A DNA stretch of 41,247 nucleotides, taken from CAZDML01 sp964506645 (GTDB taxonomy: Bacteria; Elusimicrobiota; Elusimicrobia; 2-01-FULL-59-12). The notes under the pieces were generated by a model that had not been told where the DNA came from, searched no databases, and was given only the letters and a program-made list of their open reading frames with translations. The stretch is from assembly GCA_964506645.1 (NCBI GenBank), contig CAZDML010000006.1:1-41247 (forward strand), read 5' to 3'. The translations under genes were made by a program, and so were the position numbers. Of this stretch, positions 24,681 through 32,751 are shown piece by piece; position 1 is the stretch's first letter, and every line of letters starts with the position of its first letter.

Positions 24681-26441
24681 ATGGCTGAAAAGACTGCACA
24701 CCCGAAAGCGGAAGAAGCTCAGGAACCCAAACTGTCTCAGACCGTGATCAAAGAATTGATCACGAAAGGCAAGGAGACGGGTGTTCTAACCTACGAAGAA
24801 ATTAACCGACGTTTGCCCGAGCATGCCATTGATGGCGAAGAGCTCGATGAGCTTTTTGGCACGCTCGAAGAAATGGGCATCGAAGTCGTGGATCGTCAGG
24901 AAGATTTGTTGCGTCCTGTCGCAAAACCGGCTGAAGAAGAAGTCCCTGTGCCGGATATCGGTGCGGAAACAACCAACTCCATCCGTATGTACCTCACCGA
25001 GATGGGGAAAGTGCCGCTGCTTACGCGCGAACAGGAACTGACCCTGACCCGTAACATTAAAGAGAACGAAAAGGTTCTCAAGATGATCGTGCTGGAAAGC
25101 CCGATCACCATGCGCGAAATTCGTAACTGGGAAAACCTGCTCGAACAGCAGGAAATGACACCCAAAGAGCTGATGCCTCGCGGCCGTAAAACCAACCAGG
25201 AACTCGCCCGCATGCGTCAGAAGATGCGCGCTGTCGTGAAGTTCATCATGGGTGGTGAGCAAAAGATCATCCGCGCCCAGGAACGGCTGCAAAAGAAGAA
25301 TGTCAGCCCGAAAGTGCGTGCCAACCTTCAGGACAAAATCGAGAAAGAACGGATTCAGATCATCAACCGCATTGTTGGACTGAATCTCAACCTCGAAAAG
25401 ATTAAGCGACTGACCAATAAGATCAAAGTGATTGCCTCCAAGATGCGCGAGGCAGAAATGGAAGTGCTTCGCTATGAGAAGCGCTTCAAAATGCCGTACA
25501 CCGAACTACAACAGCTTCATCAGCAAGCCAAGAACGGCAAGATCTCTTCCGCCGCGTTCAAGCGCTCTACGGGGTTTGCCCCGCAGGCGCTTGATTCTAC
25601 GATGGAAAACCTTGAAAACGTCGTTCTGCGCTTAAAGCGCATGGAACAGGGCCTGCCGCTTCCGAAGGAAGAACTCTTCCGTAGCTACGACAAGATTCGC
25701 CAGCTCGAAGAAACCGTGCTCGTTGATAAACTTAAACTGATTCGTGCCAACCTTCGCCTGGTTGTTTCCATCGCCAAAAAGCATTTAAACTCCTCGCTGG
25801 AACTGCCAGACCTTATTCAGGAAGGGGGCTTGGGTCTGATTAAAGCCGTCGAAAAGTTTGAATACAAACGCGGCTTTAAATTCTCGACCTATGCCACCTG
25901 GTGGATCCGCCAGGCCATTAACCGCGCTATCGCCGACCAAGCGCGTACCATCCGTATTCCGGTGCACATGAAAGAGATTATTTCCAAGCTGACCAAAGTC
26001 TCCCGGCGCTACCGCCAGGAACTCGGTCGCGATCCCAGTGTCGAAGAATATTCCAAACACCTTCGCCTCTCGTTGGATAAAGTCCGCGAGATCTTAAAGA
26101 TCATGCAGGATCCGATCTCACTCACCACCCCGGTCGGTGAAGAGGATGACTCGTATCTGGAAGACTTTATTGAGGACCGTTCCGGTCCCTCGCCCACGCG
26201 CTCGGCGCACGAATTCCTGCGCCGCCGGGAAGTAGAAAAAATCCTCTCGACCTTAAGCGAACGCGAAGCCCAGATCATCCGCTTGCGCTTTGGCATCGGC
26301 ACGGGTTATCCGCGCACGCTCGAAGAAGTCGGACGTATCTTTAACGTGACCCGCGAGCGCGTTCGCCAAATCGAAGCCAAAGCGATCCGCAAGCTGCGCC
26401 ACCCGTCGCGCAGCCGACCCTTGCGTGAGTATCTCGAATAA
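24681..26441 (+). CDS. rpoD: Primary sigma factor RpoD (sigma-70)
   Basis: 586 residues with AGGAG 13 bases upstream. Region 1.1 (about 20-75, KELITKGKETGVLTYEEINR), region 1.2 (about 95-120, NSIRMYLTEMGKVPLLTREQ), a non-conserved region, region 2 (about 345-420, PDLIQEGGLGLIKAVEKFEY and FSTYATWWIRQAINRAIADQ), region 3 and region 4 with the helix-turn-helix LEEVGRIFNVTRERVRQIEA (about 547-567). It directs RNA polymerase to housekeeping promoters such as the TTGACA/TATAGT seen at 12154. Its last 17 bases overlap the GTG start of the aminotransferase gene, tying that set to the sigma operon. Confidence 0.98.
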   Translation: MAEKTAHPKAEEAQEPKLSQTVIKELITKGKETGVLTYEEINRRLPEHAIDGEELDELFGTLEEMGIEVVDRQEDLLRPVAKPAEEEVPVPDIGAETTNSIRMYLTEMGKVPLLTREQELTLTRNIKENEKVLKMIVLESPITMREIRNWENLLEQQEMTPKELMPRGRKTNQELARMRQKMRAVVKFIMGGEQKIIRAQERLQKKNVSPKVRANLQDKIEKERIQIINRIVGLNLNLEKIKRLTNKIKVIASKMREAEMEVLRYEKRFKMPYTELQQLHQQAKNGKISSAAFKRSTGFAPQALDSTMENLENVVLRLKRMEQGLPLPKEELFRSYDKIRQLEETVLVDKLKLIRANLRLVVSIAKKHLNSSLELPDLIQEGGLGLIKAVEKFEYKRGFKFSTYATWWIRQAINRAIADQARTIRIPVHMKEIISKLTKVSRRYRQELGRDPSVEEYSKHLRLSLDKVREILKIMQDPISLTTPVGEEDDSYLEDFIEDRSGPSPTRSAHEFLRRREVEKILSTLSEREAQIIRLRFGIGTGYPRTLEEVGRIFNVTRERVRQIEAKAIRKLRHPSRSRPLREYLE

Positions 26442-27756
26442 GCGAGTCATCCCCGGCCCCCATTCCAAACGCCTCGCCCGCCGTCTGCGTCAGGTCGAGT
26501 GCGCCAATACCACCTATCTCTCCGAGCGCTTTCCGGTCTTCTGGAAATCGGCCAAGGGATCGACAGTCACTGATGTCGATGGCCATACGTTTTTGGATCT
26601 CACCAGTGCCTTTGCTGTGGCCAGCCTGGGACACGCCAACACATCTGTTCAGCATGCCCTCGTTAAACAGTCCAAGAAAATCTGGCATGGGATGGGCGAT
26701 GTTCATCCCAATGAGGTCAAAGTTGATCTTCTCGAAGCGCTGACGCGTACGGTGCCGCGGGGTCTGAAGCGGACGATTCTTTCAAACTCTGGCGCAGAAG
26801 CGGTCGAGTCGGCCCTCAAAACAGCACGCCTAGCGACCGGGAAGCCCGGCATCATCGCCTTTGACAGCGCCTACCACGGCCTTTCCTACGGGACGCTGAC
26901 GGTCACCCAGCGCCCCGATTTCACGCACCCTTTTGCCGATCAAACCATGTCCTTGGCCGTGCACTGCACTTACCCCGACACACTGCGAGGTGTCTCGGTC
27001 GAGCAAAGTCTCGAGGTCGTTGAGCGATTTCTCAAAAACGGCGGTCAAACGTTGGCCGGTCCTGTGGGCGCGATTCTGGTCGAACCCGTTCAAGGCCGCG
27101 GCGGCGTCCGTGTTCCGGGTCCTGGCTTTTTAAAAGGACTCAAGGCGTTGGCCAAGGAGTATGGGCTCGTGTTGATTGCCGATGAAGTCATGACAGGTTT
27201 TGGCCGTACAGGAAAGGCGTTTGGGGTGGATCATGAAGGGGTTCTGCCGGACGTGATGTGCGTGGGGAAAGCACTTGCCAACGGGTTTCCGATTTCCGCG
27301 TGTATCGGCACGGAGCGTGTGATGCAGGCCTGGCCGCCCTCCGATGGAGAAGCTATTCATACGAGTACGTTTTTAGGAAATCCGCTGGGGTGCGCCATGG
27401 CAATCGCCTCGATCGAAGAATTTAAGAAAAAGAAACTCGCCAAACGCTCTCATGCTTTAGGGGGTTGGTGGAAGAAAGAACTTCAGGACGCGCTGATGAA
27501 TCATCCACGGGTCGCCGAGGTTCGCGGCCGGGGGCTGATGGTCGGGATTGAGCTAGTGGAAGACCGCCAGACACTCGTTCCTGCTTCAGCCTGGACGGGC
27601 CGTGTGGTCACGGAAGCCTTGCAGCAGGGGCTTTTGCTTTTATCGGGGGGAAAACACCGGAACGTCCTCACGCTCACCCCGCCTCTCACCATTCGAGGCG
27701 ATGAACTGGCACAAGCGACACAAACTTTGAAAGAGGTGCTTTATGCAACCGTTTGA
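26425..27756 (+). CDS. Class-III PLP-dependent aminotransferase
   Basis: 443 residues from GTG 26425, which overlaps rpoD by 17 bases; no better start exists before the conserved VIPGPHSKRLARRL. Fold type I features: SNSGAEAVESALKTARLATG (about 118-137), FDSAYHGLSYG, EPVQGRGGVRVPGPGF, LIADEVMTGFGRTG (about 250-263) and the PLP lysine K282 in VGKALANGFPISA. Family members move an amino group from omega-amino compounds (GABA, ornithine, diamines) to a keto acid, or the reverse onto an aldehyde. It overlaps luxE-like by 14 bases, and a LuxC-like reductase follows, so an aldehyde partner is likely. The exact substrate is unknown. Confidence 0.9.
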   Translation: MSISNKRVIPGPHSKRLARRLRQVECANTTYLSERFPVFWKSAKGSTVTDVDGHTFLDLTSAFAVASLGHANTSVQHALVKQSKKIWHGMGDVHPNEVKVDLLEALTRTVPRGLKRTILSNSGAEAVESALKTARLATGKPGIIAFDSAYHGLSYGTLTVTQRPDFTHPFADQTMSLAVHCTYPDTLRGVSVEQSLEVVERFLKNGGQTLAGPVGAILVEPVQGRGGVRVPGPGFLKGLKALAKEYGLVLIADEVMTGFGRTGKAFGVDHEGVLPDVMCVGKALANGFPISACIGTERVMQAWPPSDGEAIHTSTFLGNPLGCAMAIASIEEFKKKKLAKRSHALGGWWKKELQDALMNHPRVAEVRGRGLMVGIELVEDRQTLVPASAWTGRVVTEALQQGLLLLSGGKHRNVLTLTPPLTIRGDELAQATQTLKEVLYATV

Positions 27757-28792
27757 GCAAGAGATTGAACGTTTTGTCAGAACTGGACAGGGTCCCTTTG
27801 AAGCGCTAGCCCTATCGCTCTTTGCTTTTCAATACGAGCGTAATAAACCCTATCAGGCCTTTTGTCAGGCGCAGGGGAAAACACCAGCGTCCGTCAAACG
27901 CTGGCAGGATATTCCGGCCGTTCCGATGCAGGCGTTTAAAGCCCCGACCCCGCTGACTACGGTCATTCCAGAACGTGCGGCGGCTGTGTTTCATTCCAGC
28001 TCGACCACAGGAAAAACACCCAGCAAACACTATCTTGGTCGTATGGTGTTCTACGAAACGGCGCTCCAATCCAGTTTTAAAGAATGGGTTCTTGCCGACC
28101 AAGCAACGGTACCGTTTTTCGTGCTGACTCCACCGCCTGGGGATGCCCCGCATTCGTCGCTCTCCTGGATGATGGATGTCCTTGTTCGGAAACTCGGTGC
28201 GCCGGGCAGCGATTACTTTATCCAGCGCGGGCTATTGGACGACTGGAAACTGGGACGTGCCTTAGCGGCCGTGCAGTCTCGGAAGATGCCCGTGGCGCTT
28301 TTGGGCACGACGCTCTCGTTTCTGGCCTTTTTTGAGCGTTGCGCGAAAGCCGGGAAAACGTACCCGCTTCCTGCCGGTAGCCGCGTGATGGATACGGGCG
28401 GAATGAAATCCGACAAACGTGAAGTGACGCGCGATCAGTTCCTCTCGCAGGTTTCCCAGTATCTGGGTATCGCCGAAGATCAGTGCTTCAACGAATATGG
28501 CATGTGCGAAATGAGCTCCCAGTTCTATTCGAAGGGCAGCTCTCAGCGAATGCAAGGGCCGGCATGGGTCCGCACTCTGGTGGTGAATCCGATGACTGGC
28601 AAACCCGTGCAAGACGGCCAGACGGGACTTCTCTGGCATTTTGATTTGGCGAATGTCGATTCGGTAATGGCGATTCAGACGGAAGACCTTGGCCAGGCCG
28701 ATGGAAACAGATTTATCCTTAAAGGCCGTGCGAAAGAGGCAGACCTCAAGGGCTGTTCGTTGGCGGCAGAGGCTTTTTTTCAGAGTCGATGA
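27743..28792 (+). CDS. LuxE-like acyl-protein synthetase (acyl-activating enzyme)
   Basis: 349 residues, close to LuxE length. The family pattern is clear: an N-terminal YERNKPYQAFCQAQG, the adenylation loop FHSSSTTGKTPSKHY (about 82-96; usual SSGTTG), MDTGGMKSD (about 215-223), NEYGMCEMSSQFY (about 250-262; usual GYGMTE) and an end VLKGR-like FILKGRAKEADLKGCS. LuxE adenylates a carboxylic (fatty) acid and passes the acyl group to a Cys of the LuxC reductase. It overlaps the aminotransferase (14 bases) and LuxC-like (ATGA) genes, with a good ribosome site GAAAGAGGTG. No luxAB is present, so light production is not implied. Confidence 0.88.
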   Translation: MQPFEQEIERFVRTGQGPFEALALSLFAFQYERNKPYQAFCQAQGKTPASVKRWQDIPAVPMQAFKAPTPLTTVIPERAAAVFHSSSTTGKTPSKHYLGRMVFYETALQSSFKEWVLADQATVPFFVLTPPPGDAPHSSLSWMMDVLVRKLGAPGSDYFIQRGLLDDWKLGRALAAVQSRKMPVALLGTTLSFLAFFERCAKAGKTYPLPAGSRVMDTGGMKSDKREVTRDQFLSQVSQYLGIAEDQCFNEYGMCEMSSQFYSKGSSQRMQGPAWVRTLVVNPMTGKPVQDGQTGLLWHFDLANVDSVMAIQTEDLGQADGNRFILKGRAKEADLKGCSLAAEAFFQSR

Positions 28793-29745
28793 CCTCTTCG
28801 ACGCTCGCCTCACTTGCCCGTGTCTCCGATCGTTGGCTGAACCGTTCGTTCGCCCCCCGTCTGAAAGCCATGGAGGCGCTGGCCGTTTCGACCGGATTTT
28901 CGGCTCCGATGATTGCTCAGGCGATCGATGCCGCTTTCGAAGAGCTTACCGCGTCCCATTTGCATCTCTACGTACAAGAAGAGTCTCTGCCCTTGGATGC
29001 ATTAAAGGGAAAAACAATCGTTCATATTTTGCCTTCCAACGTGTTTACGGCCTGGGTTCCCGGGGTCTATATCAGTCTTCTTCTCGGGGCTGATCTGTGG
29101 CTCAAGCCATCGACCCGAGAGCCGGTGTTTGCGCCACTCTGGCTAAACTCCTTGAAAGAAATAGATCCCGCCCTGGCGGCACGTATCCGTATTGCCCCGT
29201 GGGACCCTGCCCTTCTGGCCACGGCACACCATGTCATTGCCTATGGCTCGGATGAAACCTTGCGACAAATCGAGAACCATTTACCTCCTTCGGTTTCGCT
29301 CATAGGGTTCGGTAGCAAGATGAGCGTGGCTGTTGTTTTCCGTGAAGCGTTTCAGGGTCGCGAACGTGCCACGCTGTTGGACCGGCTCCTGGCGGATATC
29401 GTGCCTTTCCGTCTTCAAGGCTGTTTGTCGCCGCAGACACTTTATGTGGAGGGCAAAGGATTTGAGGAGCAGCATGTTTTGCAGTCGCGTGTGGATCGGA
29501 TGCCGCAGATTCGACCTTTTGACTCCTGGGAAGAGGTGGAAAACGACCTACGAACGAATCAAGGGCACCTTTCCTGTCTAGGCTATGCAGGATCTCCTGA
29601 GCGCTTGAAAGCCTATATTCCAGCCCTGGAACGCCTTGGGTTTAGCCGTATTTGTCCCTTAGGCGAAATGCAGAAACCGCCCCTGTCCTGGCGCAATGGC
29701 GGCATTTCACTTGTCGAGAAACTTGCCCTTAGAGCTTCTCTGTAA
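28789..29745 (+). CDS. LuxC-like acyl-CoA/acyl-protein reductase
   Basis: 318 residues, clearly shorter than luminous LuxC (about 480), but with the family core: GKTIVHILPSNVFTAWVPGV (about 74-93), GADLWLKPSTREPVFAPLW, YGSDETL, and IGFGSKMSVAVV leading to the probable nucleophile C212 in LQGCLSPQTLYVEG. It reduces the LuxE-delivered acyl group to an aldehyde with NAD(P)H. It overlaps the LuxE-like stop by ATGA. With the upstream aminotransferase the set could produce an aldehyde and then an amine. It is the last gene of the rpoD transcription unit; the 84 bases after it show no gene. Confidence 0.85.
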   Translation: MTSSTLASLARVSDRWLNRSFAPRLKAMEALAVSTGFSAPMIAQAIDAAFEELTASHLHLYVQEESLPLDALKGKTIVHILPSNVFTAWVPGVYISLLLGADLWLKPSTREPVFAPLWLNSLKEIDPALAARIRIAPWDPALLATAHHVIAYGSDETLRQIENHLPPSVSLIGFGSKMSVAVVFREAFQGRERATLLDRLLADIVPFRLQGCLSPQTLYVEGKGFEEQHVLQSRVDRMPQIRPFDSWEEVENDLRTNQGHLSCLGYAGSPERLKAYIPALERLGFSRICPLGEMQKPPLSWRNGGISLVEKLALRASL

Positions 29746-29829
29746 TATTTAGCCTCTCCCAGGCACAGACAAGTAGGCATAAACATTCATTCTGGCCACG
29801 ATAGTGATATCTCATGCAAAGGAGCTTCC

Positions 29830-30270
29830 ATGAAGAAAATCTGCGACCTTTATAATGGACTGAATATGAAATTAGGATGGTTGCCTGCGCTTCTGACGCG
29901 CATCACCTTGGCGCAGGTCTTTATCGAATCGGGATGGGGAAAACTCCATAACTTGCCGAAGGTGATTGCTTTCTTTGAGTCGCTCCACATTCCCGCGCCG
30001 CAGCTCCAGGCGCCTTTCGTCGCTAGCGTAGAACTTGTGGGCGGATTCTTCATCTTAATCGGACTCGCCACACGACCGGCCTCCATCCTGGTGGGTTCAA
30101 CGATGGTCGTTGCGCTAATCACGGCCAAACGCGCCGATATCGGCGGGTTCTCCGATCTCACGGGAATGATTGAGTATCTCTATCTCGTCCTCTTTGCTTG
30201 GTTGATCATCAAAGGAGCGGGAAAATGTTCGGTGGATGCTGTCATCGCTAAAAAACTCCAGGAGAATTAA
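29830..30270 (+). CDS. DoxX-family membrane protein
   Basis: 146 residues with a good ribosome site (AAAGGAG). Four membrane segments, with the family patterns LLTRITLAQVFIESGWGKLH (about 21-40), SVELVGGFFILIGLATRPAS (about 65-84), VGSTMVVALITA and LVLFAWLIIKGAGKCSVD. DoxX relatives belong to quinone-linked or redox-stress membrane complexes; the specific role here is open. It heads a unit with a zinc anti-sigma-like protein and an ECF sigma factor, so it may be a target or input of that sigma factor. Its last bases are followed closely by the anti-sigma frame. Confidence 0.9.
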   Translation: MKKICDLYNGLNMKLGWLPALLTRITLAQVFIESGWGKLHNLPKVIAFFESLHIPAPQLQAPFVASVELVGGFFILIGLATRPASILVGSTMVVALITAKRADIGGFSDLTGMIEYLYLVLFAWLIIKGAGKCSVDAVIAKKLQEN

Positions 30271-30316
30271 GCTGACGATTTATACTCCAGACATTTTGAG
30301 GTGGTTGCTCGCGAAC

Positions 30317-30544
30317 ATGAGCTGCAAACGGTTCGCAAGGCATGTTGCAGCCGGTGAGCCTTTCGAAGGGTCTTATCGGCGATTCCATTTTTGGTTGCAT
30401 TGGGCGGTCTGTCCGTTTTGTCGTCAGTATTGGAAGGAAATTAAGATGTTGGGCCAACTCCAACGTTCTCGCTTATCCGTCAGGGCGACGATGCCCGAGG
30501 TCAAACAACGTATCAAAGAATATCTCCTGAAACGTCCCGCATGA
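30317..30544 (+). CDS. Small zinc-binding anti-sigma-like protein (zf-HC2/ZAS type)
   Basis: From ATG 30317 the protein is 75 residues: MSCKRFARHVAAGEPFEG, then H28-x3-C32-x2-C35 (HWAVCPFC), with C3 as a possible fourth ligand. HxxxCxxC is the zinc anti-sigma signature; it binds and inhibits ECF sigma factors, often in response to redox changes. The frame is open upstream, and TTG 30296 or starts inside the DoxX gene are possible; none has a clear ribosome site. There is no membrane segment, so it is cytosolic. It overlaps the sigma factor by ATGA. Order anti-sigma before sigma is the reverse of the usual arrangement. Confidence 0.78.
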   Translation: MSCKRFARHVAAGEPFEGSYRRFHFWLHWAVCPFCRQYWKEIKMLGQLQRSRLSVRATMPEVKQRIKEYLLKRPA

Positions 30545-31092
30545 CTCCCGATATCGAAACGCTGGTCGAAAAATACACCGACAATCTCATGCGCGCCGCC
30601 TTCAGTCTGGGGTTTTCGGCGCCAGACGCTGAAGAGTTGGTCCAGTCCACCTTCTGTGCCTATTTGGATGGGGGGAACCGCTTTGAAAGGCGATCACAGA
30701 TCCTGACCTACCTGTTTGGAATCCTCTACAATAAAGCGCGCGAAACCCGCCGGTATCAGAATCGTCACGATTCAATTGATGTCTCTATGGAGGATTCCTC
30801 GGGGGATCAGTTTGATTCTGAGGGGAATTGGACACCCGCCTGCGAGCAGGCGCTCTCCGAAGTAGAACATAAGGCACAGTCAGTCGAGATTCAGAAGATG
30901 CTGCAAGAGTGTTTGGAGGGACTCAGCGCGCTCATGCGCATGGCTTTTACCCTCAAAGAAGTTGAAGGTATGGATACCGAAACCATTTGTAAAGCCTTAA
31001 ACCTTACCTCTACCAACCTCGGTGTGGTCTTATTCCGTGCTCGAAATAAACTTCGGGATTGTCTGACAGCCAAAGGGGCCGTTATTGCCTGA
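30541..31092 (+). CDS. ECF-type RNA polymerase sigma factor
   Basis: 183 residues. Region 2 (about 10-75) shows MRAAFSLGFSAPDAEELVQS and FCAYLDG, then LTYLFGILYNKARETRR. Region 4 (about 120-175) has LSALMRMAFTLKEVEGMDTE and the helix-turn-helix ICKALNLTSTNLGVVLFRAR. Regions 1 and 3 are absent, as in ECF factors. The linker (80-105) is acidic. It overlaps the anti-sigma-like gene by 4 bases, so the two are translationally coupled. A target promoter upstream of doxX could not be identified with confidence. tRNA(CAT) lies downstream with its own promoter. Confidence 0.92.
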   Translation: MTPDIETLVEKYTDNLMRAAFSLGFSAPDAEELVQSTFCAYLDGGNRFERRSQILTYLFGILYNKARETRRYQNRHDSIDVSMEDSSGDQFDSEGNWTPACEQALSEVEHKAQSVEIQKMLQECLEGLSALMRMAFTLKEVEGMDTETICKALNLTSTNLGVVLFRARNKLRDCLTAKGAVIA

Positions 31093-31110
31093 CGTTTTTG
31101 TGAGGGCTCC

Positions 31111-31139
31111 TTGCCCCAGCCGTCGGAAAACCGTAGAAT
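31111..31139 (+). promoter_or_regulatory. Promoter of tRNA(CAT)
   Basis: TTGCCC at 31111-31116, a 17-base spacer and TAGAAT at 31134-31139. Expected start near 31147, 10 bases before the tRNA. Confidence 0.75.
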
Positions 31140-31156
31140 CTTCCAGTATCAATTTC

Positions 31157-31230
31157 GGGCCCATAGCTCAATTGGTTAGAGCGTCCGGCTCATAACTGGA
31201 GGGTTCCAGGTTCAAGTCCTGGTGGGCCCA
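31157..31230 (+). tRNA. tRNA with CAT anticodon (Met elongator or Ile2)
   Basis: A complete cloverleaf: acceptor GGGCCCA/TGGGCCC, D stem GCTC/GAGC, anticodon stem TCCGG/CTGGA with loop CTCATAA, T stem CCAGG/CCTGG with loop TTCAAGT, discriminator A. The CCA end is not encoded. CAT can mean elongator Met or, after lysidine modification of C34, Ile for AUA; sequence alone does not decide, although initiator Met is unlikely because the acceptor is fully paired. Confidence 0.95.
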
Positions 31231-31259
31231 CATCTTTTTCAATCCATCCGCCTGCCGTC

Positions 31260-32150
31260 CTACCGCTTCGTTAACCACGACAATAAAACCTGTGTTGCTC
31301 GCGACAAAGTACGGTCGCTTCGATAAATAATCCCCGTCGGTCGATAAAAAGGCCCTCCTGCCAACGTCAAGGCAGAGAGGGTCTTGTTGCGTACCTCTTG
31401 GTGGATAGTTTTTTAAGGAACAATGGAAACACCGGTCCCGAGTTCGACAGACCGTTTGAGTGTTTCAATGTTGTCAAACTCTTGAACGATATTGACAGTG
31501 ATGTTGTGCTTTCGAAGGACATCATCAATGGCGCGGCGTGTGGGAACGCTGGGATTAAATGCGACAAAACTATGGCCTTTCAGGAGTGTCAGACGGACGC
31601 GTGCTTTAGTACTGAGCGGATCTTCTGTGGCGCAGATAAGGACAAGTTTCTCTTTATGAAAAGGAAGGATCTTGAGGTTCGGTTGTTCTTTCGGGTAAGC
31701 CACAATCCCCAGATCGCAACGCCCCTGAAGAATATCGGTGTAAATGCGGTCTGAGCGATTGTACTCGACTTTTAAATTTACTTTGGGAAAGCGCCGCATG
31801 AATGTTTTGACATACAAATTGAGATGGTGTAACCCGATGCTGTAGACCGTTTGCACGGTGACCGCACCGGTGGGTTCGTTCTCATCACGGATGTGGTCGA
31901 GGGTTTCCTCGTAGACCGAGAGAATCTTCCGGCAGCTCTCAAGAAAGTGAGCGCCTGGTTCGGTGAGGGAAAAACGTCCTTTTCCTCGATCAATAAATCG
32001 TTTTCCAAAGTGTCGTTCGAGGAAGGAAAGCTGTTGGCTGACAGCCGATTGTGTTAAAAAATTCTGTGAAGCTGTTTTTGAGAAACTTCGCGTATCGGCA
32101 AGATCGCGAAAGATGCGGAAAAGATCGATGGTGAGGCGGGTGCCTTTCAT
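31260..32150 (-). pseudogene. LysR-type regulator interrupted by one in-frame stop
   Basis: The N-terminal helix-turn-helix (FRIFRDLADTRSFSKTASQN, then FLTQSAVSQQLSFLERHFGK) and an effector domain with VTVQTVYSIGLHHLNLYV, CDLGIVAY and FVAFNPSVPTRRAIDDVL are intact. Residue 245 is followed by TAA (31413-31415) in GVSIVP-stop. Past this stop the same frame continues for 50 codons to TAG at 31260-31262, reading KTIHQEVRNKTLSALTLAGG, then PFYRPTGIIYRSDRTLSRA, exactly the C-terminal end expected for the family (normally SIVPE.T). The full frame would be 296 residues, the usual length. So a GAA codon probably became TAA. The truncated 245-residue form may or may not function. It is divergent from the CBS-porin genes. 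Confidence 0.8.
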
Positions 32151-32153
32151 AAT

Positions 32154-32218
32154 TAACTATTACTAATAGTAGTTATAACTATAAATCACTTTAGCTAAAG
32201 TGTCAAGGATGGTATTCT
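32154..32218 (+). promoter_or_regulatory. Divergent regulatory region with palindromes (LysR operator candidates) and promoter
   Basis: The 91 bases between lysR and the CBS gene hold dyads: 32154-32175 (outer arms TAACTA/TAGTTA, inner ACTATTA/TAATAGT at 32156-32170) and a perfect 16-base palindrome CACTTTAGCTAAAGTG at 32187-32202. The second overlaps a possible -35 TTTAGC (32190-32195) with a 17-base spacer to TATTCT (32213-32218), ahead of the CBS gene. LysR regulators usually bind such divergent sites and repress themselves. Confidence 0.6.
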
Positions 32219-32241
32219 GGGAGTGATAGAAGGAAAAACCA

Positions 32242-32751
32242 ATGACCTTACGTGCCGATCAATTGATGACATCTCCTCTGGTGTGGGCCGATCTTCATGA
32301 TCCCATTCATCGGGTGGAGGAGTTGATGCGCGGTAAAAAGATTGGGGCTGTTCCTGTCCGCGATGAATCGGGGGTTCCCGTGGGAGTCTTTTCTCTTCAT
32401 GATTTGGCGTTTTATGATCGCGCTCTATTGGCCGGAACACAGAAGGTGTCAGAACGGGATCCTATTGAGGGATGGATCACACCGCGTATTTATTCCGTCT
32501 CTCCCGCAGCCTCCTTATTAGAGATTATTCGCATGATGGTCCGCCGGGGTGTTCGGCGCGTATTTGTGCGTGCGGAGGAGTCCGAGGCGCTGCTGGGTGT
32601 AATCACGGTCGGGGATGTGCTTCGATATTTACTGCAGAAAAAAATGTCACGGACCATGAAAAGAAATGGCCACCGATTTGTAGAAAAAGTAACGCATGAC
32701 CGGAAGCGATCTCAAGATCGCAGCCCCGGAGATAGAGGAGAACTAAAATGA
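32242..32751 (+). CDS. Tandem CBS-domain protein
   Basis: 169 residues with a ribosome site AAGGA. Two CBS motifs: LMTSPLVWADLHDPIHRVEE to GVFSLHDLAF (about 8-55) and ITPRIYSVSPAASLLEIIRM to GVITVGDVLRYLL (about 77-132). A basic tail (RTMKRNGHRF...KRSQDRS) follows. CBS pairs bind adenine nucleotides and serve as energy or ligand sensors. No effector domain is attached, so it acts alone or on a partner. It overlaps the porin gene by ATGA, suggesting coupled expression, and is transcribed divergently from lysR. It is cytosolic. Confidence 0.88.
   Translation: MTLRADQLMTSPLVWADLHDPIHRVEELMRGKKIGAVPVRDESGVPVGVFSLHDLAFYDRALLAGTQKVSERDPIEGWITPRIYSVSPAASLLEIIRMMVRRGVRRVFVRAEESEALLGVITVGDVLRYLLQKKMSRTMKRNGHRFVEKVTHDRKRSQDRSPGDRGELK

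Noticed and set aside
27743..29745. Bioluminescence operon
   Set aside because: LuxE- and LuxC-like genes are present but no luciferase subunits; the LuxC is also much shorter than the luminous type.
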